From assembly GCF_030124375.1 (NCBI RefSeq), contig NZ_JASKLS010000004.1, positions 124,001-188,000 of the forward strand: 64,000 nucleotides of DNA. Direction: 5' to 3'. A program made the position numbers and the translations under genes. Origin of the DNA: Sinorhizobium sp. 6-70 (GTDB lineage: Bacteria > Pseudomonadota > Alphaproteobacteria > Rhizobiales > Rhizobiaceae). The notes under the pieces were generated by a model, which saw nothing but the letters and a program-made list of their open reading frames with translations, did no database searches and was not told the DNA's origin. Positions 16,325 to 25,809 of this stretch are shown here, in pieces. The first letter of the stretch is position 1; each line of letters begins with the position of its first letter.

Positions 16325-17623
16325 ATGAGCACGCTTCACAAACTGCCGGACCGCGATCACGTCCCTTCGAAGCAAGCCGGTGCCGGCCTTCATGAGGTAA
16401 AGCACCGCGGCGCCAAAGAGCCGGCGCCTTCGCTCGCGCCTCCCACCCCAGGCGGCAATCTCGCGGCAACGGCGATCGCCGGTGCCATCGCCATGGCGGT
16501 TGCCATGGGCTTCGGCCGTTTTTCCTACACGCCGATCCTGCCGGCGATGATGGCGGATGCGGGGCTCTCGCCACGGGACGCCGGGCTGATCGCCTCGGCG
16601 AACTTCGTTGGCTATCTCGCCGGCGCCGTGCTTGCCGCCTATGGCTGTGCTCATGGCCGCGAGCGGCGGATCGGCCTCGCGGCGCTCGTGGCGACGACGC
16701 TGTTGCTCGCCGCCATGGGACTGACGTCCTCTGTGCTCGCTTACTCCATCATTCGTTTCTTCGCTGGCGTTGCCAGCGCTTTTGCGATGATCTTCATCTC
16801 GGGGATCGTGCTCGGAGAGGGGCTGCGCGCCAGATCGGAGCATGTCCCATCAGTGCATTTCGGCGGAGTCGGCTTTGGCATCGCCCTTTCCTCGATCTGC
16901 GTCTGGGCCGCACCGCTTGCAGCCGCCGGCTTCTCCACGTCGCAAGCGGACTGGTTCACTGGCGCACTCGTCGCGCTCATGGGCACGGTCGTCGTGGCCG
17001 CGCTGCTGCCGCGCGGACATCTCGCCGCAAGTGGCGGTCAACGTGAAGGGCCGCTGATGTGGACGCGGCCGTTGACGGTCGTGACGTTTACCTACGGTTT
17101 CTTCGGCTTCGGCTACGTGATCACCGCCACGTTTCTCGTTGCCATGGCTCGCGATGCGAGCGGCGGTCACAGCGTTGAGTTTCTCGCCTGGCTGCTGACA
17201 GGCGCAAGTGCCGCGGTCTCGGTGTATCTCTGGCGCTTCGCTGTGCCGCGTTTCGGGCTTGCTGGCGTCTACGCCATCGGTCTTCTGGTCGAGGCTGCCG
17301 GGCTTGTGCTGACCGTCTCGTTGCCGTTGCCCTTCGCGCCGATCGTGGGCGGCTTGATGCTCGGCGCCACCTTCATGATGATCACGGCCTATGGCCTGCA
17401 GATCGGACGGCGGCTTGCGCCGCAAAGCCCGCGCCGGGCGCTTGCCTTGATGACGGCTGCCTTCGGTATCGGCCAGATCGTCGGGCCGCTCGTCGCCGGC
17501 TGGCTTGCCGAACGGACCGGCGATTTTACCTTGCCGACGCTCGTAGCCGCGCTCGTTCTGTTTTGCTGCGGAGGCGTGGTCGTGCTTGAGTTGCGCAAGA
17601 TCAGTCCAGCCCTGGATCGTTGA
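16325..17623 (+). CDS. MFS transporter, YbfB/YjiJ family
   Basis: This 432-residue membrane protein has a roughly 45-residue polar N-terminus followed by twelve predicted helices. The first helix carries AIAMAVAMGFGRFSYTPILPAMM, characteristic of the YbfB/YjiJ branch, and the loop after helix 2 has AYGCAHGRERR. Substrates of this branch are mostly unknown; it is likely an exporter. It stands alone between the map gene with its repeat and bacA. Confidence 0.82.
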   Translation: MSTLHKLPDRDHVPSKQAGAGLHEVKHRGAKEPAPSLAPPTPGGNLAATAIAGAIAMAVAMGFGRFSYTPILPAMMADAGLSPRDAGLIASANFVGYLAGAVLAAYGCAHGRERRIGLAALVATTLLLAAMGLTSSVLAYSIIRFFAGVASAFAMIFISGIVLGEGLRARSEHVPSVHFGGVGFGIALSSICVWAAPLAAAGFSTSQADWFTGALVALMGTVVVAALLPRGHLAASGGQREGPLMWTRPLTVVTFTYGFFGFGYVITATFLVAMARDASGGHSVEFLAWLLTGASAAVSVYLWRFAVPRFGLAGVYAIGLLVEAAGLVLTVSLPLPFAPIVGGLMLGATFMMITAYGLQIGRRLAPQSPRRALALMTAAFGIGQIVGPLVAGWLAERTGDFTLPTLVAALVLFCCGGVVVLELRKISPALDR

Positions 17624-17789
17624 TTTCCAAGGTCATCCGGCCGATCTGCGGGAAAATTTAAAAACGCGCAGCTTCATGAAATAACAGTAACATTCACATT
17701 ACCTAATTGTTGCCTTGGGTGAATTGCCCTAGTTTCGGCACATCAGGGGGCAAGTCATTGTCCTTCCTCAGAACCGAGAGTGCCGCACC

Positions 17790-19052
17790 TTGTTCCAATC
17801 CTTTTTCCCCAAGCCGAAGCAATTCTTCATTTCCGTCATCGCCTGGTCGCTGTTAGCCATTGCCTTCTGGTACGGCTGGGGCGAAAGCCTGGGCGCCGCA
17901 TTCGGCCTTCCTCCTTTGGCGGTAGATGCGCCGCCGATCGTCGGCATTTCCGCGTTTTGGTCGCCGGCTTTCCTGTGGTTTTACATATACTTCGCCGTCG
18001 CCGTCGGGCTTTTCACGGCGTTCTGGTACGTCTATTCACCGCATCGCTGGCAGACCTGGTCTATCCTGGGCTCGTCTCTGATCCTTTTTGTTACCTATTT
18101 CCAGGTCCAGGTGAGTGTCGCGATCAACAACTGGTACGGCCCGTTCTGGGATCTGGTGCAGGCAGCGGTTTCCAAGTCGGCTGTGGTGACGGCCGAGCAG
18201 TTCTACGGGGAGATCGGCACATTCCTGGCGATTGCGATGGTCGCCGTCGCCGTTGCGGTCATGACGCGCTTCTTCGTCAGCCACTACATCTTCCGCTGGC
18301 GCACGGCGATGAACGAATACTACATGGAGCACTGGAGCAGGCTTCGCCATATCGAAGGTGCTTCGCAGCGCGTCCAGGAAGATACGATGCGTTTCTCGAC
18401 CACCGTCGAGGGGCTTGGCGTCAGCTTGATCGATAGCGTCATGACCCTGATCGCGTTCACGCCGGTACTGATCCGGCTGTCCGCCAACGTCACCGAGCTT
18501 CCGATTGTAGGCATCATTCCCTATCCGCTGGTAACGGCCGCAGTACTCTGGTCACTGTTCGGCACCCTGTTCCTGGCGCTCGTCGGCATCAAGCTGCCGG
18601 GGCTGGAATTCCGCAATCAGCGCGTGGAGGCCGCCTACCGCAAGGAACTGGTCTATGGCGAGGACCACGCCGACCGCGCCCAGCCGCCGACGGTCGCCGA
18701 TCTGTTCGATAATGTCCGCCGGAACTATTTCCGGCTTTACTTCCACTATCTCTATTTCAATATCGCCCGCATCTTCTATCTGCAGATCAACAACATCTTC
18801 TCGCTGCTGATCCTGGCTCCGTCGATCATCGCCGGCCGAATATCGCTTGGCGCCCTGAACCAGATTTCCGGTGCGTTCGGCCAGGTGACGTCCTCGTTCC
18901 AATATCTCGTCAACTCGTGGCCGACGATCGTCGAGCTCCTCTCGATCTACAAGCGCTTGCGCGCCTTCGAAGCGATCCTCGACGAGGAGCCGCTGCCGGA
19001 GATCGACCAGCAGTTCATCAAGGTCGGCGGCAAGGAAGAGCTGGCGCTTTAA
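17790..19052 (+). CDS. bacA: BacA/SbmA peptide transporter
   Basis: This 420-residue inner-membrane protein matches BacA, the proton-driven importer of peptides that legume symbionts need to survive host NCR peptides inside nodules; it also affects very-long-chain fatty acids on lipid A. Visible features are seven to eight hydrophobic helices, the family segment [16 protein letters not shown] near residue 110, and [22 protein letters not shown] near residue 275. The length equals that of S. meliloti BacA. The start codon is TTG at the first methionine; no in-frame ATG nearby gives the family N-terminus. A strong terminator follows directly. Confidence 0.93.
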   Translation: MFQSFFPKPKQFFISVIAWSLLAIAFWYGWGESLGAAFGLPPLAVDAPPIVGISAFWSPAFLWFYIYFAVAVGLFTAFWYVYSPHRWQTWSILGSSLILFVTYFQVQVSVAINNWYGPFWDLVQAAVSKSAVVTAEQFYGEIGTFLAIAMVAVAVAVMTRFFVSHYIFRWRTAMNEYYMEHWSRLRHIEGASQRVQEDTMRFSTTVEGLGVSLIDSVMTLIAFTPVLIRLSANVTELPIVGIIPYPLVTAAVLWSLFGTLFLALVGIKLPGLEFRNQRVEAAYRKELVYGEDHADRAQPPTVADLFDNVRRNYFRLYFHYLYFNIARIFYLQINNIFSLLILAPSIIAGRISLGALNQISGAFGQVTSSFQYLVNSWPTIVELLSIYKRLRAFEAILDEEPLPEIDQQFIKVGGKEELAL

Positions 19053-19062
19053 GCCGGATCAA

Positions 19063-20067
19063 TCAGAAGGCGGAGCGATCCGCCTTCTTTTTTGCGCTCT
19101 CGATGAGGGGGAGCGCCTCGGCATAGCTGACGCAGGCGACATCCGGCTTGCCGCAGGTCTCCGTCAGGAAGCGGTCAAGCGCGCGCCAATAGGCGCCGCC
19201 GTTCATCTCGACGAAATGGAAGCCGAGCTGAAGCGGAACACGGCCTCCGTCGTATTCCTTGCGGAACGCCTCGCGGTAGGCCGCAAGCGTGCGTTCTTCG
19301 AAGGCCGCGCTGTTCTTCTTGTTCTCGACGCCCATCGAATGGCGGACGAAGAGGTTGTAGTCCATGCCGATCACCGGCCGGTGCGACGGACCTTCGGGAA
19401 TGAGGGGCAAGCCGAAACGGGGCAAGCCGTCCTGTGACGACGGCCACCCGGGCCCTTTGGTCACGAGGCTTGCGTCATAGGTGAAGCGAAACGCCTTCAA
19501 CGCCGGCACCAGGCCGTCGCTCAACGAAAGGTAGGGCGCGCGAAAACCCCTGATATCGTTTCGCGCAAACTCCGCCCAGCCTTGCGGTTCCGCCCCTGCC
19601 TTGTCGGCCTTCTTCCAGGCGTTGATCAAAGCCTCGCGGAAAGCGGTGAATTCCCGCTGCCAATCGGCATCGCTCCAACCCTTGCCGTCGAAATGGCCGC
19701 AGGCATGGCTGCCGATATCGTGTCCATCGATATGGGCCTGCCAGATATGGCCGGCCCGCGCCGCGATCTCCTCGCGGCTTTGCGCGAAGCCGACGTTCGA
19801 GCGCCCGGCCTTTTGGCCCGGCGCCTTGTAGATCTGCTTGCCGTCCGCTTTTGTCATCAGGAAGGTGCAGGACAGGAAATAGGTGAAGTGGGCACCGGTG
19901 CGCCTCGCCATGGTGAGGCTCCTCTCCCACAGCGCGTTGTCATGCGCACCGTCGAAGGAGACGATGACGAGCTGTTTGTTCGCTGTGGCCTCGGGTGCCG
20001 GCAGCGGCTCGGCAATGGCGAGGGCGGGAAAAAGGCAAAGGGAGAGAGCAAGGATCTGGCGCGTCAT
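19063..20067 (-). CDS. Secreted polysaccharide deacetylase-like protein
   Basis: This 334-residue protein has a signal peptide (MTRQILALSLCLFPALAIAEP) and a NodB-type deacetylase fold: IVSFDGAHDNALWERSL corresponds to the first catalytic motif (Asp), and GHDIGSHACGHFDG to the second, with the metal-binding His-x-x-x-His. RAPYLSLSDG near residue 175 is the third motif. It should act on a periplasmic or cell-surface polysaccharide; the substrate is unknown. It is convergent with bacA, and its 3' end shares DNA with the bacA terminator. The closest named group is the polysaccharide deacetylases near bacA in Sinorhizobium. Confidence 0.82.
   Translation of the reverse strand: MTRQILALSLCLFPALAIAEPLPAPEATANKQLVIVSFDGAHDNALWERSLTMARRTGAHFTYFLSCTFLMTKADGKQIYKAPGQKAGRSNVGFAQSREEIAARAGHIWQAHIDGHDIGSHACGHFDGKGWSDADWQREFTAFREALINAWKKADKAGAEPQGWAEFARNDIRGFRAPYLSLSDGLVPALKAFRFTYDASLVTKGPGWPSSQDGLPRFGLPLIPEGPSHRPVIGMDYNLFVRHSMGVENKKNSAAFEERTLAAYREAFRKEYDGGRVPLQLGFHFVEMNGGAYWRALDRFLTETCGKPDVACVSYAEALPLIESAKKKADRSAF
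19065..19093 (+). terminator. Rho-independent terminator of bacA
   Basis: A perfect 10-bp stem AGAAGGCGGA/TCCGCCTTCT with a GCGA tetraloop is followed by TTTTT. It lies 12 bases after the bacA stop and overlaps the last nine or so codons of the convergent deacetylase gene. Confidence 0.85.
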
Positions 20068-20213
20068 TTCGGAGGCATCTTGGGAGAATCAGTAAAGGAA
20101 TTGTTCGTGCCGTCCGTTGTGCAGGAATGCGGCAATCCTTTGATGCATCTGGAAATTCGCGATTGATATCGCTATGGCTTGGTAAACAAATGAATAATTG
20201 CGGCGGGTGAAAC

Positions 20214-20801
20214 ATGGCGCTTCTCGTACTGGGCATTGTGATCTTCTTGGGCATCCACCTCGTTCGAAGCTTCGCACCGAGCGTGCGCAAGGCCGTGATC
20301 GAGCGAAAGGGCGTCGGAACCTGGCACGCGATCCACGGCATCTCGGCGGTCATTGGCCTCGCACTTATCGCCTTCGGTTTCGACCAGGCGCGCGCGACCA
20401 CCGGCATCCTCTATACGCCGCCGGTCTTTCTCACCCATATCGCCTTGACCCTGATGCTGATCGCCTGCATCTGTCTCGCGGCCGCCTTCCTGCCGTCTGG
20501 CAAGATTCGTGTCGCAACGAAGCATCCGGCGATCCTCGCCATCAAGATCTGGGCACTTGCCCATCTGCTTGCCAACGGCGAGACCTCGTCCGTCCTGCTC
20601 TTCGGCTCCTTCCTGGCGTGGGGCGTCATTCTCCGCATTTCCATGAAGAAGCGCTGGCGTGCCGGCGAGATCAGCTACCCAACCGTCTTTTCCTATCGCT
20701 ACGATGTCGGCGCAATCCTCCTCGGGGCTGCGCTCTTCGTTGCGATTGTCTGGAAGCTGCACGAACTGGTGATCGGGGTAGCACCCATCGCCATCGGCTA
20801 A
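20214..20801 (+). CDS. NnrU family membrane protein
   Basis: This 195-residue protein has about five hydrophobic helices. It starts MALLVLGIVIFLGIHLVRSF and has VGTWHAIHGISAVIGLALIAFGF, KHPAILAIKIWALAHLLANGE and SVLLFGSFLAWGVILRISMKKR, the conserved NnrU pattern. NnrU was named for nitric oxide and nitrite metabolism in Rhodobacter but is widespread, and its biochemical role is unclear. No denitrification genes are nearby, so a denitrification role here is doubtful. It is followed by the YfgM-like gene and der on the same strand. Confidence 0.82.
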   Translation: MALLVLGIVIFLGIHLVRSFAPSVRKAVIERKGVGTWHAIHGISAVIGLALIAFGFDQARATTGILYTPPVFLTHIALTLMLIACICLAAAFLPSGKIRVATKHPAILAIKIWALAHLLANGETSSVLLFGSFLAWGVILRISMKKRWRAGEISYPTVFSYRYDVGAILLGAALFVAIVWKLHELVIGVAPIAIG

Positions 20802-20890
20802 ATGATCTTCTCCCCCTTACAAGCGGCGCAAAATCGGGTAGAAGGCGCAAAATTCTCATCATGAAGGCCGGGCAGCCGGAACACAGGGAC

Positions 20891-21559
20891 ATGGCGAACC
20901 AAGACGACAGCTTTATCCGCGAGGTCAATGAAGAACTCCGTTCGGACCAGATGAAAGCCATCTGGATGCGCTTCGGCGGGCTGATCGTCGCGCTCGCCGC
21001 CTTGATCGTGCTCGGCACCGTCGGCAAGGTCGGTTATGACTATTGGCAGGAAACATCCTCCTCGCAATCGGGAGATGCCTTCCTCGCGGCGCTCAATCTT
21101 GCCCGGGAAAACAAGTCGGACGAGGCGCTTGCAGCGCTGACGGCTTTGGAAAAGGACGGCTACGGCTCCTATCCGGTGCTGGCCCGGTTGCGGTCTGCGA
21201 CCCTGCAGGCCCAGAAGGGCGAGACCGACGCGGCGATCACTGCCTTCTCCGAAATCGGCAAGGATACGCGTATTCCGCCGGCGCTGCGCGATGCCGCGCG
21301 CCTGCGCGCCGCCTATCTGCTCATCGACCACGGGACCTATGAGCAGGTGTCGTCGGAGGTCGAACAACTGGCCGTTCCGCAAAACACGATGCGCCATTCC
21401 GCCCGGGAAGCGCTTGGTCTTTCGGCCTACAAGGCAGGCGACTTCGCCAAGGCAAAAAGCTGGTTCCAGCAGATCACCGACGACACCGAGAGCCCGCGCG
21501 GGGTCATGGGCCGGGCGCAGATGATGCTTGACGTGATCGCTGCGAGCGGAAAAGCCTAG
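20891..21559 (+). CDS. YfgM-like tetratricopeptide membrane protein
   Basis: This 222-residue protein has a short cytoplasmic N-terminus (MANQDDSFIREVNEELRSDQ), one membrane helix at about residues 27-47, and a periplasmic helical domain with tetratricopeptide-like repeats (for example LALTALEKDGYGSYPVLARL-type and AREALGLSAYKAGDFAKAKS). This is the architecture of YfgM, which works with the SecYEG translocon and periplasmic chaperones. Order before der matches many Proteobacteria. An ATG ten codons upstream (20861) is an alternative start. Confidence 0.8.
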   Translation: MANQDDSFIREVNEELRSDQMKAIWMRFGGLIVALAALIVLGTVGKVGYDYWQETSSSQSGDAFLAALNLARENKSDEALAALTALEKDGYGSYPVLARLRSATLQAQKGETDAAITAFSEIGKDTRIPPALRDAARLRAAYLLIDHGTYEQVSSEVEQLAVPQNTMRHSAREALGLSAYKAGDFAKAKSWFQQITDDTESPRGVMGRAQMMLDVIAASGKA

Positions 21560-21566
21560 CATCGGC

Positions 21567-21657
21567 CCGAAAATCGGACCCGATTTTCGGAAAGCACGAT
21601 GCGTAGATTCAAAGAGTTATAGCGCCGTGCGCCCTAAGGGATGCACGGCGCTATAAG
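21567..21657. repeat. Palindromic intergenic repeat, copy 4 (full length)
   Basis: Two stems are present: CCGAAAATCGG/CCGATTTTCGG at 21567-21590 and a perfect 13-bp stem TATAGCGCCGTGC/GCACGGCGCTATA at 21618-21655, joined by GATGCGTAGATTCAAAG. This copy shows the complete two-hairpin form of the family. It lies 21 bases before the der start codon. Confidence 0.85.
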
Positions 21658-21677
21658 AGCGGAAACGGATATTTGAG

Positions 21678-23111
21678 ATGAGTTTTACCGTCGCCATCGT
21701 CGGGCGCCCCAATGTCGGCAAGTCCACCTTGTTCAACCGCCTGGTTGGCAAGAAACTGGCGCTTGTCGACGATACGCCGGGCGTGACCCGCGACCGGCGC
21801 CCGGGCGACGCGAAGCTCGTCGACCTCAAGTTTCGCATCATCGATACGGCGGGGCTCGAGCAATCGGCGCCAGATAGCCTGCAGGGGCGGATGTGGGCGC
21901 AGACCGAGGCGGCGATCGACGAGGCCGATCTTTCGCTGTTCGTGATCGATGCCAAGGCGGGATTGACCCCGGCGGATGAGACGCTCGCCGAAATGCTGCG
22001 CCGTCGCGGCAAGCCCGTCATCGTCGTCGCCAACAAGGCCGAGGCGCGCGGTTCCGACGGCGGCTTTTACGACGCCTTCACGCTCGGCCTCGGCGATCCT
22101 TGCCCGATCTCGGCCGAACATGGTGAGGGCATGATCGACCTGCGCGACGCCATTGTCGCCGCGCTTGGCGAGGAGAGGGCATTTCCGCCGAAGGAAGACG
22201 TGGCGGTGACCGATGTCGACATCCGCCCGAGTGCTCCGGGCGAGGGGGCCGAGGATGAGGATGTCGAGCCCGCCTATGACGAGACGAAGCCGCTGCGCGT
22301 GGCGATCGTCGGCCGGCCGAATGCCGGCAAGTCGACGCTGATCAATCGCTTCCTCGGCGAAGACCGGTTGCTGACCGGACCCGAGGCGGGGATCACCCGC
22401 GATTCGATCTCCGTCGAATGGCAATGGCGCAGCCGCACGATCAAGATGTTCGATACGGCCGGCATGCGCCGCAAGGCCAAGGTCCAGGAAAAGCTCGAGA
22501 AGCTCTCGGTCGCCGATGCGTTGAGGGCGATCCGCTTTGCTGAAACTGTCGTTGTCGTATTCGACGCGACTATTCCCTTCGAGAAGCAGGATCTGCAGAT
22601 CGTCGATCTGGTCCTGCGCGAGGGACGCGCGGCCGTGCTCGCTTTCAACAAATGGGATCTTGTCGAGGACTGGCAAGCGGTGCTGGCCGATCTTCGTGAA
22701 AAGACCGAGCGTCTCTTGCCGCAGGCGCGCGGCATCCGCGCGGTGCCGATCTCCGGCCATACGGGCTATGGTCTGGACCGGCTGATGCAGGCGATCATAG
22801 ACACCGACAAGGTGTGGAACCGGCGTATCTCGACGGCGCGGCTTAACCGCTGGCTCGAATCGCAGCAAGTGCAACATCCGCCGCCGGCCGTTTCCGGGCG
22901 CCGCCTTAAGCTCAAATACATGACGCAGGTAAAGGCCCGTCCGCCGGGCTTCATGATCTCCTGCACGCGCCCCGAGGCCCTGCCGGAATCCTATACCCGC
23001 TATCTGATCAACGGGCTTCGCAACGACTTCGACCTGCCGGGCGTGCCGATCCGGGTGCATTTCCGCGCGTCGGATAATCCTTACGAATCGAAGGCACGCA
23101 AGAAGCGCTGA
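21678..23111 (+). CDS. der: Ribosome-assembly GTPase Der (EngA)
   Basis: This 477-residue GTPase has two tandem G domains and a C-terminal KH-like domain, as expected for Der, which is needed for 50S ribosome maturation. The P-loops are [14 protein letters not shown] (near residue 9) and [14 protein letters not shown] (near 213); the switch II motifs are DTAGLEQ and DTAGMRR; NKAE and NKWD mark the base-specificity loops. It is normally essential. In S. meliloti this gene (engA) lies on the pSymB replicon, having moved from the chromosome. The stop codon directly abuts that of the convergent sugar kinase gene. Confidence 0.96.
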   Translation: MSFTVAIVGRPNVGKSTLFNRLVGKKLALVDDTPGVTRDRRPGDAKLVDLKFRIIDTAGLEQSAPDSLQGRMWAQTEAAIDEADLSLFVIDAKAGLTPADETLAEMLRRRGKPVIVVANKAEARGSDGGFYDAFTLGLGDPCPISAEHGEGMIDLRDAIVAALGEERAFPPKEDVAVTDVDIRPSAPGEGAEDEDVEPAYDETKPLRVAIVGRPNAGKSTLINRFLGEDRLLTGPEAGITRDSISVEWQWRSRTIKMFDTAGMRRKAKVQEKLEKLSVADALRAIRFAETVVVVFDATIPFEKQDLQIVDLVLREGRAAVLAFNKWDLVEDWQAVLADLREKTERLLPQARGIRAVPISGHTGYGLDRLMQAIIDTDKVWNRRISTARLNRWLESQQVQHPPPAVSGRRLKLKYMTQVKARPPGFMISCTRPEALPESYTRYLINGLRNDFDLPGVPIRVHFRASDNPYESKARKKR

Positions 23112-24035
23112 TCAGAGGACCGTTGCCGGCAACTTGTCCCGCGCGATCAATGCTCCGTGGTGGCTGATTACGGCAGCCGCGATGCGAACGGCGAATGCCG
23201 CCGCGTCGGCGTGGCTGTCGCCCGCCGCGAGGCGGGCGAGTAACGCGCCATTGAAGCTGTCGCCGGCGCTGGTCGTATCGACTACGACCGGCACCGGCAG
23301 CGCAGGAACATGAACGCGTTCCTTGCCGGCGAGGTCCACGGTTACGCCGTTGGCGCCATCCTTGACTGCGATGTCTTCGACACCGAGTGCCCGATAACGA
23401 TCGATCGTCGCAGAAACCGTACTGTCGCCGAAATGGTTCGCTTCGTCGTCGAAGCTTGGCAGAACCATGGTGGCCGTCCGCGCGCCCGCTTGCAGCACAG
23501 CGCGCATCCGCGCCAGGTGCTCCCAGAGGCGCGGACGGATATTCGGATCGAAGACGACCCGCTTCCCGCTTGCTCGCGCACGACGCAACTCCGACAGCAA
23601 AGTCTCGATCGCGTTGGACGACAGGATTGCAAGCGTGATCCCGGAAAAGAAGACAAGGTCCGCCGTCTCGATCGCCGCCCGTAGCCGATCGGGGTCGTCG
23701 GCGAGCAATTTGGCGGCCGAGGCGGAGCGCCAATAGGAGAAACTGCGCTCGCCGTCCTTCAGGTGGATCATGTAGAGACCAGGGATCCGGTCCTCGTTCC
23801 TGCAAATATGGGCAGTGCCTATGCCCTTGCTTTCGATAAAGGCCAGCATTTCGGCCGAGACGGTATCGGTGCCGACGGCCGTGAAATAGTCGACGCTCCA
23901 GTCCGATGGCAGGAACAGACGGGCATAGTAGGCGGTGTTGAACGTGTCGCCGGCATAGCCCTTGCGCAGCATGCCCCCTTCCGCCTGCATCAGTTCGACC
24001 ATGCACTCGCCGATCGAAAGCAGTGTGCAGGCCAT
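23112..24035 (-). CDS. kdgK: PfkB-family sugar kinase, probably 2-keto-3-deoxygluconate kinase
   Basis: This 307-residue kinase has the PfkB signature 2 DTTSAGDSFNGALLARL with the catalytic aspartate, and an N-terminus LLSIGECMVELMQAEGGMLRKGYAGDTFNTAYY close to KdgK. KdgK phosphorylates 2-keto-3-deoxygluconate to KDPG in hexuronate catabolism. I start at MACTLLSIGE because GGAGG lies five bases upstream. No hexuronate genes are adjacent, so the specific substrate is a family-based call. The gene is convergent with der with no bases between the stop codons. Confidence 0.8.
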   Translation of the reverse strand: MACTLLSIGECMVELMQAEGGMLRKGYAGDTFNTAYYARLFLPSDWSVDYFTAVGTDTVSAEMLAFIESKGIGTAHICRNEDRIPGLYMIHLKDGERSFSYWRSASAAKLLADDPDRLRAAIETADLVFFSGITLAILSSNAIETLLSELRRARASGKRVVFDPNIRPRLWEHLARMRAVLQAGARTATMVLPSFDDEANHFGDSTVSATIDRYRALGVEDIAVKDGANGVTVDLAGKERVHVPALPVPVVVDTTSAGDSFNGALLARLAAGDSHADAAAFAVRIAAAVISHHGALIARDKLPATVL

Positions 24036-24159
24036 ATGTTCCTCCATTTCCGGGATCACGCGAGCCGAGGCCCTGCGAGCAAATATCACCATCGTCGTTT
24101 ACTCGAAGAACTCCCAAAGATAAATCTGCTTGGAGACAGCGAAACGAGGAGATTTGCCG

Positions 24160-25806
24160 ATGGCGATAGCATCGAGTTCAGCGGCCGACTGGTGGCGCGG
24201 CGCAGTGATCTATCAGGTCTACCCGCGCTCCTTTCAGGATACCAACGGCGATGGCATCGGAGATCTTCGCGGCGTCACCGGGCGGCTTCCCCATATCGCC
24301 TCGCTCGGTGTCGATGCGATCTGGCTGTCGCCCTTCTTCAGGTCACCGCAGGCCGACATGGGCTATGACGTCTCCGACTATTGCGACGTCGACCCGATGT
24401 TCGGCACCCTTGCCGATTTCGACGCCATGCTCGCAGAGGCGCATCGCCTCGGCCTGAAGGTGATCATCGACCAGGTGATTTCGCACAGCTCGGATCGCCA
24501 TCCGTGGTTCGTCGAGAGCCGGTCCAGCAGGACCAATGCCAAGGCCGACTGGTATGTCTGGGCGGACCCGAAACCCGACGGCACGGCGCCGAACAATTGG
24601 CTTTCGATCTTCGGCGGCCCCGCCTGGGAATGGGACGGCGTGCGCAGGCAATACTACATGCACAATTTCCTGTCGTCGCAGCCGGACCTCAACTTCCACA
24701 ATCCGGAGGTCCAGGAGGCCGTGCTCTCGACCGTCCGCTTCTGGCTCGATCGCGGCGTCGACGGCTTCCGGCTCGATACCGCCAACTACTATTTCCACGA
24801 CCGCAACCTCAGAGACAATCCGCCGCTCGTTCCAGATCCGGATGCAACGAGCCACGATGCGCCGGATGTCAACCCCTACGGCATGCAGGATCATCTCTAC
24901 GACAAGACACAGCCGGAGAACGTCGGCTTCCTGCGCAGATTACGGGCCATGCTCGATGAATACAGCGCTCGCGCAACGGTCGGCGAAGTGGGCGACGGCG
25001 CCCGTTCACTGCGGACGGTCGCCGCCTACACGGGCGGCCGCGACAAGCTGCACATGTGCTACACCTTCGATTTTCTCGGGCCCGAATTCACGGCAGGGCA
25101 TATCCGCCGCTGCGTGGAAAAGTTTCGGGCGGTGGTCGCTGACGGCTGGGTTTGCTGGGCCTTTTCCAACCACGATGTGATCCGCCATGTCAGCCGGTTC
25201 GCACGCAATGAAGCCGAGCGCGAGCGGGTGGCGAAGCTCGCGATCTCCCTGCTTGCCGCGTTGCGCGGGTCGATCTGCCTTTACCAAGGCGAGGAACTGG
25301 GATTGCCGGAGGCGGAACTCGCCTTCGAGGAACTGCGCGACCCCTACGGCATCCGTTTCTGGCCAGCCTTCAAGGGCCGCGACGGATGCCGCACGCCGAT
25401 GGTATGGGAACAGGAATTGCCCCATGCGGGCTTCTCCCTCGGGACGCCCTGGCTGCCGGTCCGCGACGAACAGCGGTTGCTAGCGGTCGATGCGCAGGAG
25501 GGCGTTCCGGGCTCGGTGCTGGAGCATTATCGCCAGACTCTCGATTTTCGCCGGACACATGCGCCGCTTCTCGACGGCGACATGGCGTTTCTCACCTTCA
25601 ACCAGGATATCCTGGCTTTCACACGGGAGAAGGATGGCGAGCGGTTACTGTTCGTGTTCAACCTCACGCGGGAGCCGCAGGAGGTGCGACTCCCGGTCGA
25701 TGTGATCGTTCACGAAATGCTTCCGATGCCCGGCTTCGCACCCCGGTTGATCGACGACGCAATCGCACTTTCCGAGCTCGACGTCTTCTGCGGTCGGTTG
25801 CGGTGA
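24160..25806 (+). CDS. GH13 alpha-glucosidase
   Basis: This 548-residue glycoside hydrolase of family 13 resembles alpha-glucosidases and oligo-1,6-glucosidases. The motif order is GVIYQVYPRSFQDTNGDG-like at the N-terminus, GYDVSDYCDVDPMFG, DQVISHSSDRHPWF, the nucleophile in GVDGFRLDTANYYF, the acid/base glutamate in ATVGEVGDG and the third carboxylate in FSNHDVIRH. It acts on alpha-1,4 or alpha-1,6 glucosides, possibly sucrose- or trehalose-related, in the cytoplasm (no signal peptide). The ATG is preceded by ACGAGGAG. An upstream TTG at 24130 is a weaker start. It is divergent from the sugar kinase gene. Confidence 0.87.
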   Translation: MAIASSSAADWWRGAVIYQVYPRSFQDTNGDGIGDLRGVTGRLPHIASLGVDAIWLSPFFRSPQADMGYDVSDYCDVDPMFGTLADFDAMLAEAHRLGLKVIIDQVISHSSDRHPWFVESRSSRTNAKADWYVWADPKPDGTAPNNWLSIFGGPAWEWDGVRRQYYMHNFLSSQPDLNFHNPEVQEAVLSTVRFWLDRGVDGFRLDTANYYFHDRNLRDNPPLVPDPDATSHDAPDVNPYGMQDHLYDKTQPENVGFLRRLRAMLDEYSARATVGEVGDGARSLRTVAAYTGGRDKLHMCYTFDFLGPEFTAGHIRRCVEKFRAVVADGWVCWAFSNHDVIRHVSRFARNEAERERVAKLAISLLAALRGSICLYQGEELGLPEAELAFEELRDPYGIRFWPAFKGRDGCRTPMVWEQELPHAGFSLGTPWLPVRDEQRLLAVDAQEGVPGSVLEHYRQTLDFRRTHAPLLDGDMAFLTFNQDILAFTREKDGERLLFVFNLTREPQEVRLPVDVIVHEMLPMPGFAPRLIDDAIALSELDVFCGRLR

Positions 25807-25809
25807 GCA

